Positions 9,492 to 21,264 of a DNA stretch of 64,000 nt are shown piece after piece. The stretch is from contig JAUHWG010000006.1 in the NCBI GenBank assembly GCA_030424595.1, positions 186,001 through 250,000 of the forward strand, written 5' to 3'. Positions within the stretch are counted from its first letter, which is position 1; each line of letters begins with the position of its first letter. The notes under the pieces are model-generated. The model ran no database searches and had not been told where the DNA came from. It saw nothing but the letters and a program-made list of their open reading frames with translations. The DNA is from Polyangia bacterium (lineage in GTDB: Bacteria; Myxococcota_A; Polyangia; Nannocystales; Nannocystaceae). Position numbers and translations under genes: made by a program.

Positions 9492-10864
9492 GCGCCTTCC
9501 TTCTCGATGACGTTGAGGTTCTTGCGGAGCGCGAAGCCCCAGTTTTCCTTGCCGGGGTCGACAAAGGAGCAGAGGGCGAGGTCTTCCTCATCGAGCTCTA
9601 AGGCGCCGAGCTTGATCGCGTTGTCGGTGTCCTCCACCGCCAGCGCCCGGAGGAGGAAGGTCGGCATCACGTCGAGCGGCATCACCTTCTCGTAGAGGCC
9701 GAGCGGGACCATCGCCCGGTGGGAGCCGTGGGTCGTCGTCGTGAAGTCGAATTTTCGCCGGAAGAGGCGGCCGAAGTAGATGCCGAGGAGCGAGAACTTG
9801 TTGGTCCCTGGGAGGAGCCAGCCGATGAACTCGCGCTCGCGACCCTCGGCGAGGCAGGATACCTGCTGGTGGTAGCGGCTGAGGAAGCCGAGGATGTCGC
9901 CCTTCGCCGCGCGGCCGCCGAAGACGGAGCCGGAGATGACCCGGTTCTCGCCGTCCTTGAGCTCACCGGCGACCAGCGCGTCGAGGTCGACGCCGAGGCG
10001 GGTGCGGAGGAGACGGGGCTTTTTGACCACCGGGCCCGCGAGGGAGACCACGCGGGTGACGTCGAGGGCGCCCGTCTTGAAGAGGCGGCCGATCGCGATG
10101 ACGTCCTGGAGGCCGATGTACCAGGTCTGCTTGCCGCGGACGACGGGATCGAGCAGGTGGATGTGGGTGCCGACGTTGCCGCAGGGGTGGAGCCCGGCGA
10201 AGGACTCATGGCGGACGCCCTTGGCCGAGCCGGTCGTGACCTTCGACTTCGCGGCGGTGCAGAGGTAGGTCTTCGGCGCCAGCTTGGCGACGATCGCCAG
10301 GCCGCGGTGAAAGTCCTCCTCGGCGCCGTCGATGATCGCGTCGACGCTCGGGGCGAGCGGGTTCGAGTCGATCCCGGTGACGAAGAGGGCGACGGGCTCG
10401 ACCTCGGGGTCGGCGACCTTGGAGAAGGGGCGGGCCCGAAGCGCGGTCCAGGTGCCCGACTCCAGGAGGAGCTCCTTGACCTGCTCCGCGCTCAGCGACT
10501 CCGGATCCTTGCCGGTGTAGGAGGTGAAGGTCATCTGCTCGTCAGCGCCGCTCGTACCCGCAGCTTCGGCCGCGCTGAGCTCGATGACGACGCTCTGGAG
10601 CGCCCGCTTGGCGCCGCGGTTCACCGCCGTGACGGTGCCCGCAGCGGGGGCGGTGTAGAGCACGCCGGCGGTCTTCCGATCCTCAAAGAGGATCTGTCCC
10701 CGCTTGACGGAGTCGCCAGGCTTGACCGCCATCCGCGGCTTCATGTTGATGTAGTCGAGGGCGACGACGGCGACCTGTTTCGGTGCGCTCGCGTCATGGA
10801 TGACCTGCTCCGGCTCACCGGTGATCGGCAGGTTCAAGCCCTTGCGTATCGTGTGTACAGCCAT
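9488..10864 (-). CDS. nqrA: Na+-NQR subunit A
   Basis: 458 residues from the ATG at 10864, which begins [20 protein letters not shown] as in the family and has AGGG about 9 nt upstream. A longer open frame to 10927 adds 21 atypical residues. NqrA is the cytoplasmic quinone-associated subunit. Recognisable segments are [49 protein letters not shown] and the C-terminal [12 protein letters not shown]. It is the first gene of the eight-gene operon nqrABCDEF-apbE-nqrM; I see no convincing promoter hexamers in the gap before it. Confidence 0.97.
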   Translation of the reverse strand: MAVHTIRKGLNLPITGEPEQVIHDASAPKQVAVVALDYINMKPRMAVKPGDSVKRGQILFEDRKTAGVLYTAPAAGTVTAVNRGAKRALQSVVIELSAAEAAGTSGADEQMTFTSYTGKDPESLSAEQVKELLLESGTWTALRARPFSKVADPEVEPVALFVTGIDSNPLAPSVDAIIDGAEEDFHRGLAIVAKLAPKTYLCTAAKSKVTTGSAKGVRHESFAGLHPCGNVGTHIHLLDPVVRGKQTWYIGLQDVIAIGRLFKTGALDVTRVVSLAGPVVKKPRLLRTRLGVDLDALVAGELKDGENRVISGSVFGGRAAKGDILGFLSRYHQQVSCLAEGREREFIGWLLPGTNKFSLLGIYFGRLFRRKFDFTTTTHGSHRAMVPLGLYEKVMPLDVMPTFLLRALAVEDTDNAIKLGALELDEEDLALCSFVDPGKENWGFALRKNLNVIEKEGA

Positions 10865-11079
10865 GGAATTTCCCTGTGTAGGAGCTTCGGCGACGGCCTC
10901 CGGTGCATCGAAAGGGGGGCCGGTCATGGCACACCGGCCTGCACTCGGTCGCGGCGCTGAGGGGTCTATGTTTTCGCTCTGGAGGGGTCTCTAGGCCAAG
11001 AGGCGGGCGCGTGTGCCCGGTCACAAACTAGGGACAGATAGGAAGAGGAGCGGCGGGTGATGGTCCCAGGACGCAGAGG

Positions 11080-12081
11080 TCAGCGACGGCGCCTCGCGGA
11101 GCCGTGCGCAAGGTCGATCAGTGCGTCGCGCGCAGGAGAGGGGGGGAGGGCGCCGAGGTGGTCGACAGCGGCCTCGGCGTGGCGCTCTGCGGCGGCGATC
11201 GAGGCGGCGAGGGCGTCGGTCGCGAGCACCCGCCCGAGGATCATCTCGACGTTGGCCTCGCTCAGCGGGGGGCCCTCCTGGAGGGCTCCCCGGACGTCGT
11301 CGGCGAGGCTTGGATCGGCCTCACAGGCGAGGAGGAGCGGAAGCGTGACCTTGCCGTCGCGGAGGTCGCGGGCGGGGGTCTTGCCGGAGACGTCAGCCTC
11401 CGCGCTGTAGTCGAGCACGTCGTCGGCGATCTGAAAGGCGAAGCCGAGCTCGCGGCCGAAGTCCGTCAGCGGACGATCAAAATCGGCGGGCGGGAGACCG
11501 CCGACCGCAGCGCACCAGGCGAAGAGGGTCGCGGTCTTGCCGTCGATGATCTCGTAGTAGCCCGCGCGATCGAGCGCGGCCGCGCCAGCGTGCGCGAGCT
11601 GGGCGATCTCCCCCTCGGCCATGCGGGTGACGGTGGCGGCGAGGCGAGCGACGACCTCGGGGTCCCGCGTCGAGGCGACGGCGGCGAGGGCCTGCGCGAG
11701 GCAGAAGTCACCGGCGAGGACCGCCAGCCCGTTGCCGAAGTGCAGGCGCGCGCTCGGACGCCCGCGGCGGAACTCGCCGGTGTCGACGATGTCATCGTGC
11801 AGCAGCGTCGCTGTATGGATCAGCTCGCCGACGGCGGCGATGGTCACCGGCTCGTCGCCGGGGGTCCCGGCAGCGGCGGCGGCGAGGAGGGTGATAAGCG
11901 GGCGCAGGCGCTTGCCACCGGCGCCTGTGACGTGTTTGCCGATCCTCGGGAGGATGGCGACGCTCGAGTCCAGGAGACGGTTGAGCTCAGCCTCGACGCG
12001 CTCGAGATCCGAGGCCACGAGGTCGATTCCGCGGGTCAGCGCGCGGGCCTGCTGAGGAGGCGTTCGGAGGGGCTCCAGCAT
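11080..12081 (-). CDS. All-trans polyprenyl diphosphate synthase
   Basis: 333 residues from the ATG at 12081 (MLEPLRTPPQQ); the open frame continues upstream but gives an Arg/Pro-rich stretch unlike the family. The enzyme condenses isopentenyl diphosphate onto an allylic diphosphate, making the quinone side chain or a similar isoprenoid. Family motifs are GGKRLRPLITLL, the first Asp-rich motif TLLHDDIVD, GRPSARLHFGN, and the second Asp-rich motif FQIADDVLDY followed by GKTPARDLRDGKVTLPL. It resembles IspB-type long-chain synthases, but chain length cannot be read from the sequence. It follows the nqr operon on the opposite side of a 215-bp gap. Confidence 0.93.
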   Translation of the reverse strand: MLEPLRTPPQQARALTRGIDLVASDLERVEAELNRLLDSSVAILPRIGKHVTGAGGKRLRPLITLLAAAAAGTPGDEPVTIAAVGELIHTATLLHDDIVDTGEFRRGRPSARLHFGNGLAVLAGDFCLAQALAAVASTRDPEVVARLAATVTRMAEGEIAQLAHAGAAALDRAGYYEIIDGKTATLFAWCAAVGGLPPADFDRPLTDFGRELGFAFQIADDVLDYSAEADVSGKTPARDLRDGKVTLPLLLACEADPSLADDVRGALQEGPPLSEANVEMILGRVLATDALAASIAAAERHAEAAVDHLGALPPSPARDALIDLAHGSARRRR

Positions 12082-12200
12082 CGGGGGTCGCGGGTCTAGA
12101 GGGCCCGCGACGAGGGCATTACGGGGGATGATCAGCCTTGTCAACTGCGCGCGACGTTTTGTCGGGGAATCGATCCCGTGCGACCCTTGTTGGAGCGACG

Positions 12201-13682
12201 ATGGCGAACCATGAGGCAGACCCCACACCGGTAGCGACAGCTCTGGTCCCGCTCTGGCTGGCGGCCGGGACGGCGGTCTTCGGCGTCCTCCTCGGAGGGG
12301 TCGCCGTATACCTCGGGGTCCAGGGTCGGCCGCTGCCGGCGTCGCCGAGCGCGGTGACGTCAGCCGATGGGGGCTGCTGCGACTCCGCACTTCGCGACGG
12401 GTCGGTCCTCCACAGCGGAGACCAGCCGACCCTCGCCAGCGCGATCGCCTCGACGCGCGATACCGTGGTCAGCCTCCGCGGCGACAGCGGTCTCCTCGGG
12501 ACCGGCGTGATCGTCGATCCTTCGGGCCTCGTCCTCACCAACTTTCACGTCGTCGCCCCCCAGCTGAGCCACGGCGGCGACGGCCTGCGGGGCCACGAGA
12601 TCGCCCTGACGGTCCGCTTCGCCAACGGCCGCGAGCTGCCGGCGCTGCTCCTCGTCGGCGATCGCGAGCAGGACATCGCCGTCCTCCGGCTCAAGCCAGC
12701 GGACACCGCGGAGACCTTCCGCGCGGCTCATCTCGGCCGCTCCTCCGAGCTCGACGTCGGCGCGCCGATCTTCGTCATCGGCACCCCCCTCGGCCTCGAG
12801 CACAGCGTCTCCAGCGGGATCGTCGCGGCCCTGGATCGCTCGCACATCCTCGCCAACCACCGCCTCTCGCTCATCCAGATCGACGCGTCGATCAACTTCG
12901 GCAGCTCAGGCGGGCCGCTCTTTAACCTCCGCGGCGAGCTTGTGGGGATCACCACGGCGATGGCGGAGCGCGCCCAGGGGATCGGCTTTGCGATCCCCAT
13001 CGATCATATCCGCGCGTTGCTCCGGGCCTTCGGCGAGGGCGGGGTGCGTCGCAGCGGTCAGATCGGGATCGAGGCCGACGCCAACCTCGACCTCAGCGAG
13101 GCCGCCTATGCGCTCGGCTATCGCAACGGGGTCGTGGTCAAGGACGTGATCGCGGGCCTCCCGGCCCAGGCGGCGGGCATCCGCCCCGGTGATGTGCTCG
13201 TCGAGGTCCGCGGCCGTCGTTTTGACTCCTTCGGCGAGGGCCGACGGGCGCGCCTCCTCTTCGCCCAGAACTTCGTCGACATCGTCCGCGCCGCGGTCCC
13301 CGGCGAGGAGCTCGCGGTCGCGGTGATCCGCGACGGTGAGCGCAAGGAGCTCCGCTTGGTGATCGCCGCGGCCAGCCCGGACCTGCAGCTGCGCGTCGAC
13401 GCCGAGCAGCTGCTCGGCCTCACGCTCGGCGAGGGCGGGCGGATTACGGGGATCCGCCCCGGGTCCGAGATCGAGGGCTGGGCCAGCGTGGATCACCTGA
13501 TCGGCGGCGTGATCACGGAGATCATCGGCCGTTCGGTCGCCAGCCAGGGAGACCTCTCGGAGGCACTGGACAACCTTCGGCGCCTAGCCCAGCTCGGGCA
13601 GGTGGGGACGATCGCGGTCGGCTTCAGGCTCGACGACGGAACGGCGATCCTGGTCCAGGACTTCCCGATCGCGCGCTCGTAG
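12201..13682 (+). CDS. HtrA/DegP-like membrane-anchored serine protease with PDZ domain
   Basis: 493 residues. The ATG at 12201 has GGAG 6 nt upstream; an open frame to 12138 adds residues without a better signal. The N-terminal membrane anchor (LWLAAGTAVFGVLLGGVAVYL) puts the protease in the periplasm. The trypsin-like triad is His116 (LTNFHVV), Asp158 (REQDIAVL) and Ser236 (FGSSGGPLFN). At least one PDZ domain follows (VVKDVIAGLPAQAAGIRPGD), and a second PDZ-like region is likely at the C-terminus (ITGIRPGSE). This is envelope protein quality control by family knowledge. The TPR lipoprotein gene follows after 15 nt, so the two are probably cotranscribed. Confidence 0.92.
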   Translation: MANHEADPTPVATALVPLWLAAGTAVFGVLLGGVAVYLGVQGRPLPASPSAVTSADGGCCDSALRDGSVLHSGDQPTLASAIASTRDTVVSLRGDSGLLGTGVIVDPSGLVLTNFHVVAPQLSHGGDGLRGHEIALTVRFANGRELPALLLVGDREQDIAVLRLKPADTAETFRAAHLGRSSELDVGAPIFVIGTPLGLEHSVSSGIVAALDRSHILANHRLSLIQIDASINFGSSGGPLFNLRGELVGITTAMAERAQGIGFAIPIDHIRALLRAFGEGGVRRSGQIGIEADANLDLSEAAYALGYRNGVVVKDVIAGLPAQAAGIRPGDVLVEVRGRRFDSFGEGRRARLLFAQNFVDIVRAAVPGEELAVAVIRDGERKELRLVIAAASPDLQLRVDAEQLLGLTLGEGGRITGIRPGSEIEGWASVDHLIGGVITEIIGRSVASQGDLSEALDNLRRLAQLGQVGTIAVGFRLDDGTAILVQDFPIARS

Positions 13683-13697
13683 GGCAAGATTCCGGCG

Positions 13698-14789
13698 ATG
13701 AACCCCGTGCTCCGCGCGCTCTGCATCCTCGCTGCTGTCGCCGCCTGCAAGTCGACCCCGTCGACACCTCCAGGCGAGGGAGGCGGCGAAGAGGTCGAGG
13801 ACGAGTCGTTGCCCGAGCAGGGGCCGATCGAAGAGGCCGCGACGCTGATGGCCCGGGGCTACGCAGACAAGGCGCTCGAGGTGATCGACGCGGCGCTGGC
13901 GAAGACGCCGGAGGACTACGAGCTTCACTACGCGAGGGGCGTCGCGCTCCAGGGCTTGGGCCGTGGAGAGGAGGCGGTCGCGAGCTGGCGGAGCTGTCTC
14001 GAGCGCAAGCCTGGCTTCTTCCCGGCGCTCAACGGGATAGGCGCCGTGGAGCTGGACGCCGGCCACCTGGACGCCGCGATCGAGGCCTTGCGAGGGGCGA
14101 TCGAGGCGAAGCCGGACTTCCCCGACGCGCACTACAACCTCGGCCTCGCGCTCCGGGCAAAGGGCGATCAGGACGGAGCTCTCGCGGCGTTCTTGAGGGC
14201 CAAGGAGCTCAACCCCGGCGACGCTGACATCTACGAGATGCTGGCGACGGTGCACCTGCGACGGGGCGAGCTCGCGGAGGCGCGGGCGGCCGTGGACAGC
14301 GCCCGTGAGCTGCGCGGCGACGATCCTGCGGTGCTACGGATCGAGGCGAAGGTGTTGACGGCCGAGGGCAAGCACGGCGAGGCGGCGAAGGTCTACGAGG
14401 CGGTGGTCGCCGCCGCTCCAGAGGACGCCGAGTCGCGCCTTCAGCTCGCCCGCGCCCTGGTCCGCAGCGGCCGGGCGGCGGAGGCCTCGCCGCTCCTCGC
14501 GGCCCTCGCCGCCGAGCTTCCGGAGGAGGCGGTGGTCTTCTCCGAGTGGGGCGGGGCGCTGATCGAGCAGGGCATGATCGACGGACCGGAGGGGGGCCTC
14601 GCCCGCGTCGATCGGGCGCTCGAGCTAGGGCCGGGGCTGGTCTCGGCGAAGGTCCGCCGGATCAAAGCCCTGGCCGCGCTGAGGCGCTGCAAAGAGGCGG
14701 TCAGCGACCATCGCGAGGTCGTCGCGTCCGAGCCCAAGGCGAAGACCCAGGCCGACGAGGCGCTCGGTCGGTGCGCCAAGAAACGCTGA
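13698..14789 (+). CDS. TPR-repeat lipoprotein
   Basis: 363 residues. The signal ends in lipobox AVAAC-K, giving a lipid-anchored protein. A Gly/Glu-rich linker precedes at least six TPR-like repeats (for example YELHYARGVALQGLGRGEEA, DAHYNLGLALRAKGDQDGAL, ADIYEMLATVHLRRGELAEA). TPR lipoproteins act as scaffolds in envelope assembly, but no partner is indicated apart from the HtrA-like protease 15 nt upstream. No enzymatic motif is seen. Confidence 0.85.
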   Translation: MNPVLRALCILAAVAACKSTPSTPPGEGGGEEVEDESLPEQGPIEEAATLMARGYADKALEVIDAALAKTPEDYELHYARGVALQGLGRGEEAVASWRSCLERKPGFFPALNGIGAVELDAGHLDAAIEALRGAIEAKPDFPDAHYNLGLALRAKGDQDGALAAFLRAKELNPGDADIYEMLATVHLRRGELAEARAAVDSARELRGDDPAVLRIEAKVLTAEGKHGEAAKVYEAVVAAAPEDAESRLQLARALVRSGRAAEASPLLAALAAELPEEAVVFSEWGGALIEQGMIDGPEGGLARVDRALELGPGLVSAKVRRIKALAALRRCKEAVSDHREVVASEPKAKTQADEALGRCAKKR

Positions 14790-14814
14790 GCCGGGCAGCC
14801 TCGCAGGGGGGCTG

Positions 14815-15600
14815 CTAGCGGGAGCGACGGACGAGCTGACGCTGGCTCAGACCGGCCAGGGCGAACGCGCTCCAGCCGAGGGTCGCGAGGGCGATCGGCA
14901 CCGGCGCGTCGGTGAACTGGTCCTGCGTCGTCACCTTGAGGAGCACCGAGAAGAGGTCGACGAAGAGGAAGATACCGCCGCCGACGGCGACGAGGATGTA
15001 GGGCAGGGCGACGCTGCCGCCCATCATCGGCTGGACCAGGCGGATGAGGAGGAGGCCGACGCCGAGGATCACGCCGTCCGCGACGATGCTGATGATCGTC
15101 ACGATCGAGCTCAGGTACTCACGGGTGCCCATCGCCGAGAGGTCGCCGAGCTCGCTCAGGTGGTAGCTGAGGAGGCTGCTGCCGGCGACGACGACGAGCC
15201 CGAGGAGGAACGCCGCTCGGATTCGCGCGCCCGAGGTCCACTCCGGCGTCAGCCCTGTGCTGATCAACATCGACCGGAAGCCCAGGAGCGCGGCGATGCA
15301 GAGAACGTTGGAGAGGATCAGGAGGACGTGGCCGAGCTGGGCCTCGCCGAGCGTCACGCCGTAGGCGAGCGCCGCCCGTGCCAAGGGCACCATCAGCAAC
15401 GCCGCCGTCAGGGTCGCCCAGGGTCTTCGGGGCGGATCTCCGCGATCAAAGGCGAGCGCAGCAGCCAGCAGGCCGAGCCCCGAGCAGGCCTCGATGACCC
15501 GCTGAAAGGGGGTCTCCAGGCCGAAGATCGGCATGACCTGGAGGCGGACGAGGACCAGGGTGATGAGGAGCCCGATGACGACAGAAGCTGTCAGGCGCAT
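14815..15600 (-). CDS. Polytopic membrane protein of unknown function
   Basis: 261 residues from the ATG at 15600, which has GGAGG 5 nt upstream. About seven to eight membrane helices are visible, starting MRLTASVVIGLLITLVLVRL, and the C-terminus is basic (SQRQLVRRSR). I recognise no family motif or catalytic residue. It faces the TPR lipoprotein gene tail to tail and is divergent from guaB. Confidence 0.75.
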   Translation of the reverse strand: MRLTASVVIGLLITLVLVRLQVMPIFGLETPFQRVIEACSGLGLLAAALAFDRGDPPRRPWATLTAALLMVPLARAALAYGVTLGEAQLGHVLLILSNVLCIAALLGFRSMLISTGLTPEWTSGARIRAAFLLGLVVVAGSSLLSYHLSELGDLSAMGTREYLSSIVTIISIVADGVILGVGLLLIRLVQPMMGGSVALPYILVAVGGGIFLFVDLFSVLLKVTTQDQFTDAPVPIALATLGWSAFALAGLSQRQLVRRSR

Positions 15601-15703
15601 GAGATCCTCCCGCGCCTCGCAGGGCTCGTCGCGTATGCAGACCGATGACCTTGGCAGCTGTCCATTGACCGAAGCCTGTTCCCAAAAACCCCGCCCATGG
15701 TAG

Positions 15704-17400
<1,697 letters not shown>

Positions 17401-17436
17401 CTCAGTGCATGAGGCGAATCCCAAGGCCGCCCCCCC

Positions 17437-18984
17437 ATGTCTGGACATCAGACCCTCGTCGTCCTCGATTTCGGCTCTCAGGTCACCCAGCTCATCGCGC
17501 GTCGGATTCGCGAGCTCGGGGTCTACGCTGAGATCCTCCCCTACAACACCTCTGTCGCCGAGCTGCGCGAGCACGCACCGCAGGCGCTGATCCTCAGCGG
17601 GGGTCCCTCGTCGATCTACGACGAGGGCGCGCCGAAGATCGATCCAGAGCTGCTGACGCTGGGGGTCCCGATCCTCGGGATCTGCTACGGGCTCTATGTG
17701 CTCGCGGCTGGTCTTGGCGGACAGGTCGTCGCCGCCAAGGAGCGGGAGTTCGGCGCCGCGGAGGTCTTGATCGACGAGGCCGCCGGGCCGCTGACCGCCT
17801 TCACGGCCGGCTCGAAGCTCTCGGTCTGGATGTCGCACGGCGACAAGATCGAGCTCCTGCCGCCCGGCTTCCGCAGCGTCGGCCACTCGCAGCACTGCGA
17901 GCACGCGGCGATCGTCGACGACGAGCGCGACCTTTGGGGGGTCCAGTTCCACCCTGAGGTCACGCACACAGATCGCGGGATCGAGGTCTTCGCCGCCTTC
18001 CTCGACGCGGCGGGGTTCAAGCGCGATTGGTCGATGGCGGCCTTCGCTGAGGAGGCGATCGCCGCGATCCGGGCCCAGGTCGGCGAGAGCGGGACCGTCA
18101 TCTGCGGCCTCAGCGGCGGGGTCGACTCCTCTGTCGCGGCGCTGCTGGTCGAGCGGGCGATCGGCGATCGCCTGCACTGCATCTTCGTCGACAACGGGCT
18201 CCTGCGAAAAGACGAGCGGCAGGAGGTCGAGCGGATGTTCAACGGCCACCTCCACAACCCGCTGATCGTCGCCGACGCGGGGGAGCGCTTCTACGCGGCG
18301 CTCAAGGGGGTCACGGATCCCGAGGTCAAGCGCAAGCGGATCGGCGCCGCCTTCATCGACGTCTTCGACGAAGAGGCGAAGGCCCTCGGCGGCGCAGACT
18401 ACCTGGTCCAAGGGACATTGTATCCGGACGTGATCGAGAGCGTGTCGATCCGCGGCGCCTCGGTGACGATCAAGACCCACCACAACGTCGGCGGCCTGCC
18501 GGAGCGGATGCGCATGGGGGTCGTCGAGCCGCTGCGCGAGCTCTTCAAGGACGAGGTGAGGCGGCTCGGGATCGAGCTCGGCCTCAGCGAGACCATGGTC
18601 TGGCGCCACCCCTTCCCGGGGCCTGGGCTCGGCGTCCGGATCCTCGGGGAGGTCACCCCGGAGCGCTGTCAGGTGCTCCAGCTCGCCGACGCGATCATCA
18701 TCGACGAGATCCGCAAGGCCGACCTCTACCGCGAGCTGTGGCAGGTCTTCGGCGTGCTCCTGCCGGTCCAGACCGTCGGGGTGATGGGCGACGCCCGGAC
18801 CTACGAGAACGCGCTCGCCGTGCGCGCGGTCACCAGCACCGACGCCATGACGGCGGACTGGGCACGGATCCCCTACGAGGTGCTCGCCGTGATCTCGAAC
18901 CGGATCATCAACGAGGTCCGCGGGATCAACCGGGTCTGCTACGACATCAGCTCGAAGCCGCCGGCGACGATCGAGTGGGAGTAA
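17437..18984 (+). CDS. guaA: GMP synthase (glutamine-hydrolysing)
   Basis: 515 residues; converts XMP to GMP using glutamine and ATP. The N-terminal class I amidotransferase domain has the nucleophile Cys83 in [10 protein letters not shown] and the His/Glu pair in [12 protein letters not shown]. The PP-loop ATP pyrophosphatase motif is [14 protein letters not shown]. The C-terminal dimerisation domain ends in the usual [13 protein letters not shown]. Length is normal. The repeat-rich leader between guaB and guaA is the only unusual feature. Confidence 0.98.
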   Translation: MSGHQTLVVLDFGSQVTQLIARRIRELGVYAEILPYNTSVAELREHAPQALILSGGPSSIYDEGAPKIDPELLTLGVPILGICYGLYVLAAGLGGQVVAAKEREFGAAEVLIDEAAGPLTAFTAGSKLSVWMSHGDKIELLPPGFRSVGHSQHCEHAAIVDDERDLWGVQFHPEVTHTDRGIEVFAAFLDAAGFKRDWSMAAFAEEAIAAIRAQVGESGTVICGLSGGVDSSVAALLVERAIGDRLHCIFVDNGLLRKDERQEVERMFNGHLHNPLIVADAGERFYAALKGVTDPEVKRKRIGAAFIDVFDEEAKALGGADYLVQGTLYPDVIESVSIRGASVTIKTHHNVGGLPERMRMGVVEPLRELFKDEVRRLGIELGLSETMVWRHPFPGPGLGVRILGEVTPERCQVLQLADAIIIDEIRKADLYRELWQVFGVLLPVQTVGVMGDARTYENALAVRAVTSTDAMTADWARIPYEVLAVISNRIINEVRGINRVCYDISSKPPATIEWE

Positions 18985-18999
18985 GGGCAGGAGCAGGCG

Positions 19000-20136
19000 A
19001 TGCGGATCCCCCACGACGACGGTCCCGAGGAGGAGTCTCCGCGACGCAAGCGGAGGGCCTCGGCAAAGCCTGAGGCGAGGTCCGCGACCGTCCCCAAGGG
19101 AGGCGCCGGGCGGGTGGTCGAGCCCTCGGCAGCAGAGCCGGCCGAGAAGGGTCCGAACACCGAGATCCGGCCGCAGACCTTCGACGAGTACATCGGTCAG
19201 GCGGCGCTCAAGCGTAAGCTCGCGATCTTCGTCGAGGCCGCGAAGGGGCGCGGCGAGCCCCTCGATCACACCCTCGTCCACGGTCCGCCAGGGCTCGGCA
19301 AGACGACGATGGCCCACATCCTCGCCAACGAGCTCGGGGTCCAGCTCCACCTGACCTCAGGGCCCGCGATCGAGCACAAGGGGATCCTCGCCGGGCACCT
19401 GACCGCCCTCGCTGCCCGCGATGTCCTCTTTATCGACGAGATCCATCGCCTCTCGCCGACCGTCGAGGAGAGCCTCTACGCGGCCATGGAGGACGGACGG
19501 ATCGATCTTCCGGTGGGCGAGGGATCGCAGGCGCGGACGATCAACATCGATCTCGCCCCGTTTACGCTGATCGGCGCGACGACCCGGACGGCGATGCTCA
19601 GCGGGCCGCTGCGCGACCGTTTTCAGATCATCGAGGGGATCGAGCTCTACGGGGACGACGAGCTCGCGCTGATCGTGGAGCGGACGGCGGCGATCCTCGG
19701 GATGGCGATCAGCGAGGCGGGGGCCCTGGAGATCGGCCGACGAAGCCGCGGCACCCCGCGGATCGCCAACCGCCTGACCCGACGGGTGCGGGACTTCGCG
19801 CAGGTCGACGGGCTCCTCGAGATCACGGAGAAGAGCGCCAGCGTAGCCCTGGACACCCTCGGGATCGACGGGGAGGGGCTCGACGCGAACGATCGTCGGC
19901 TGCTGACGATGATCATCGAGGGCTTTGACGGCGGACCGGTCGGCGTCGAGGCGCTGGCGGCGAGCCTCGGCGAGCCTCGGGACACCCTGGAGTCGGTCTA
20001 CGAGCCCTTTCTCCTCCAGCGGGGCTTTCTCCTGCGGACGCCGCGGGGGCGGGTCGCGACCGGCAAGGCGGCCGCACATCTAGGCCTGCGCTTGCCGCCC
20101 GGGGCGATCGGGGCCCAGACGGGCCTCAAGATCTGA
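19000..20136 (+). CDS. ruvB: Holliday junction branch-migration ATPase RuvB
   Basis: 378 residues. An N-terminal extension of about 50 residues rich in basic, Glu and Pro residues precedes the RuvB core, which begins EIRPQTFDEYIGQAALKRKL. Walker A is GPPGLGKTTMAH, Walker B is VLFIDEIHRL, and the sensor region is GATTRTAMLSGPLRDRF. The winged-helix end has the expected RGFLLRTPRGRVAT. RuvB drives branch migration with RuvA; neither ruvA nor ruvC is adjacent. It starts 15 nt after guaA. The C-terminal tail after AAAHLGL is slightly long. Confidence 0.96.
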   Translation: MRIPHDDGPEEESPRRKRRASAKPEARSATVPKGGAGRVVEPSAAEPAEKGPNTEIRPQTFDEYIGQAALKRKLAIFVEAAKGRGEPLDHTLVHGPPGLGKTTMAHILANELGVQLHLTSGPAIEHKGILAGHLTALAARDVLFIDEIHRLSPTVEESLYAAMEDGRIDLPVGEGSQARTINIDLAPFTLIGATTRTAMLSGPLRDRFQIIEGIELYGDDELALIVERTAAILGMAISEAGALEIGRRSRGTPRIANRLTRRVRDFAQVDGLLEITEKSASVALDTLGIDGEGLDANDRRLLTMIIEGFDGGPVGVEALAASLGEPRDTLESVYEPFLLQRGFLLRTPRGRVATGKAAAHLGLRLPPGAIGAQTGLKI

Positions 20137-20397
20137 GGGGTTGCGGGCCTCATCTCTGCCCTCGCGGGAGCCGGGCTCGAAAAGAGCGTCGTCGCCCGGA
20201 CCAGACCCGGCGAGCGCACGGTCATGCGAGCTCGCGGCCGGGCGCGTGGAGCGTGGACGCGGGGTTCTTGATGGTCGCACGCCGCGGGCGAGCGCACGGC
20301 CGCTGGATTCAGCGCGGGGCTGTGCTCCACAGGTTCGCGAGGACCCTCAAGGAGGCTCTCGTGGGGAGGCGAGGGGTCACTCTCTCGAAGGAGGGAC

Positions 20398-21264
20398 TCA
20401 GGAGGCGCTCTCGCGGGGAAGCGTGACCTCTCCGCCGAAGACGAGGCGCGCAGGTCCGCTCATGATCACCGACTTCTCGGGGTCGCTCGGCGCTGCGATC
20501 GTCAACCATCCGCCAGGGAGGCGAACACGAACAGGCGCGTCGGCGGGCACGAGACCGCGGCGGAGCGCCGCCGCCACCGTCGCGCAGGCGCCGGTGCCAC
20601 AGGCCTCGGTGATCCCACAGCCGCGCTCCCACACCCAGAGCGTGATCGACGCGTCTGCCTCGATCCTGGCGAATTCGACGTTGGTCCGGGCCGGAAAGAG
20701 CGGGTCGGTCTCGATCGACGGGCCGAGGGCACGGGCGAGGGCCTCGGGGTCTTCGTCGCCGTCGACGAAGGCGATCACGTGGGGGTTGCCCGTGCTGATC
20801 GCGCGAAAGACTCGCCCAGCTGCGGCCGCGGGCTCGCGCTCGCCGAGGTCCGTCGCTCGACCCATGGCGATGCGGATCTCACCGGAGCTGCGCTCAGCGC
20901 TCAGGCACTCGCAGCGGAGGGGACCTGCGCCGGTCTCGACCGTCATCTCGGGGCCAAGACCGCCCTCCAGGTGGAGGTAGAGGGCGACGCAGCGAAGGCC
21001 GTTGCCGCACATCTCGGGCCGTGATCCGTCGTGGTTGACGACGACCATCGCCGCATCGCAGCTCGGGTCGGAGGGCGCCGTGATCACCAGGATCCCGTCG
21101 CCGCCGACGCCCCGCCGACGATCGCAGAGCCGTGGCGCCGCAGCCTCGAGCTCTCGGAGGGCTCCCTCGGGATCGACGCGCAGGCGCCAATCGACCAGCA
21201 GGAAGTCGTTACCGAGGCCCTCGACCTTCTGAAAGGTTAGGACCTCGGCCATCGTTGGGCTCAT
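20398..21264 (-). CDS. dapF: Diaminopimelate epimerase
   Basis: 288 residues; interconverts LL- and meso-diaminopimelate for lysine and peptidoglycan. The two catalytic cysteines are in EMCGNGLRCVALY and GITEACGTGACA. Substrate-binding segments LGNDFLLVDW and STGNPHVIAFVDG are present. The ATG at 21264 overlaps the secG stop as ATGA; a Met four codons in is a possible alternative. It is the last gene of pgk-tpiA-secG-dapF. The 261-bp gap to ruvB shows nothing I recognise beyond short direct repeats of CGAGCGCACGG. Confidence 0.97.
   Translation of the reverse strand: MSPTMAEVLTFQKVEGLGNDFLLVDWRLRVDPEGALRELEAAAPRLCDRRRGVGGDGILVITAPSDPSCDAAMVVVNHDGSRPEMCGNGLRCVALYLHLEGGLGPEMTVETGAGPLRCECLSAERSSGEIRIAMGRATDLGEREPAAAAGRVFRAISTGNPHVIAFVDGDEDPEALARALGPSIETDPLFPARTNVEFARIEADASITLWVWERGCGITEACGTGACATVAAALRRGLVPADAPVRVRLPGGWLTIAAPSDPEKSVIMSGPARLVFGGEVTLPRESAS

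Noticed and set aside
10865..11079. A possible promoter for the nqr operon
   Set aside because: I found no pair of hexamers with suitable spacing that I could defend.
20141..20980. A 279-residue plus-strand open frame across the ruvB-dapF gap
   Set aside because: It is largely opposite dapF, which has both catalytic cysteines; the part in the gap is Ser/Arg/Ala-rich without structure.
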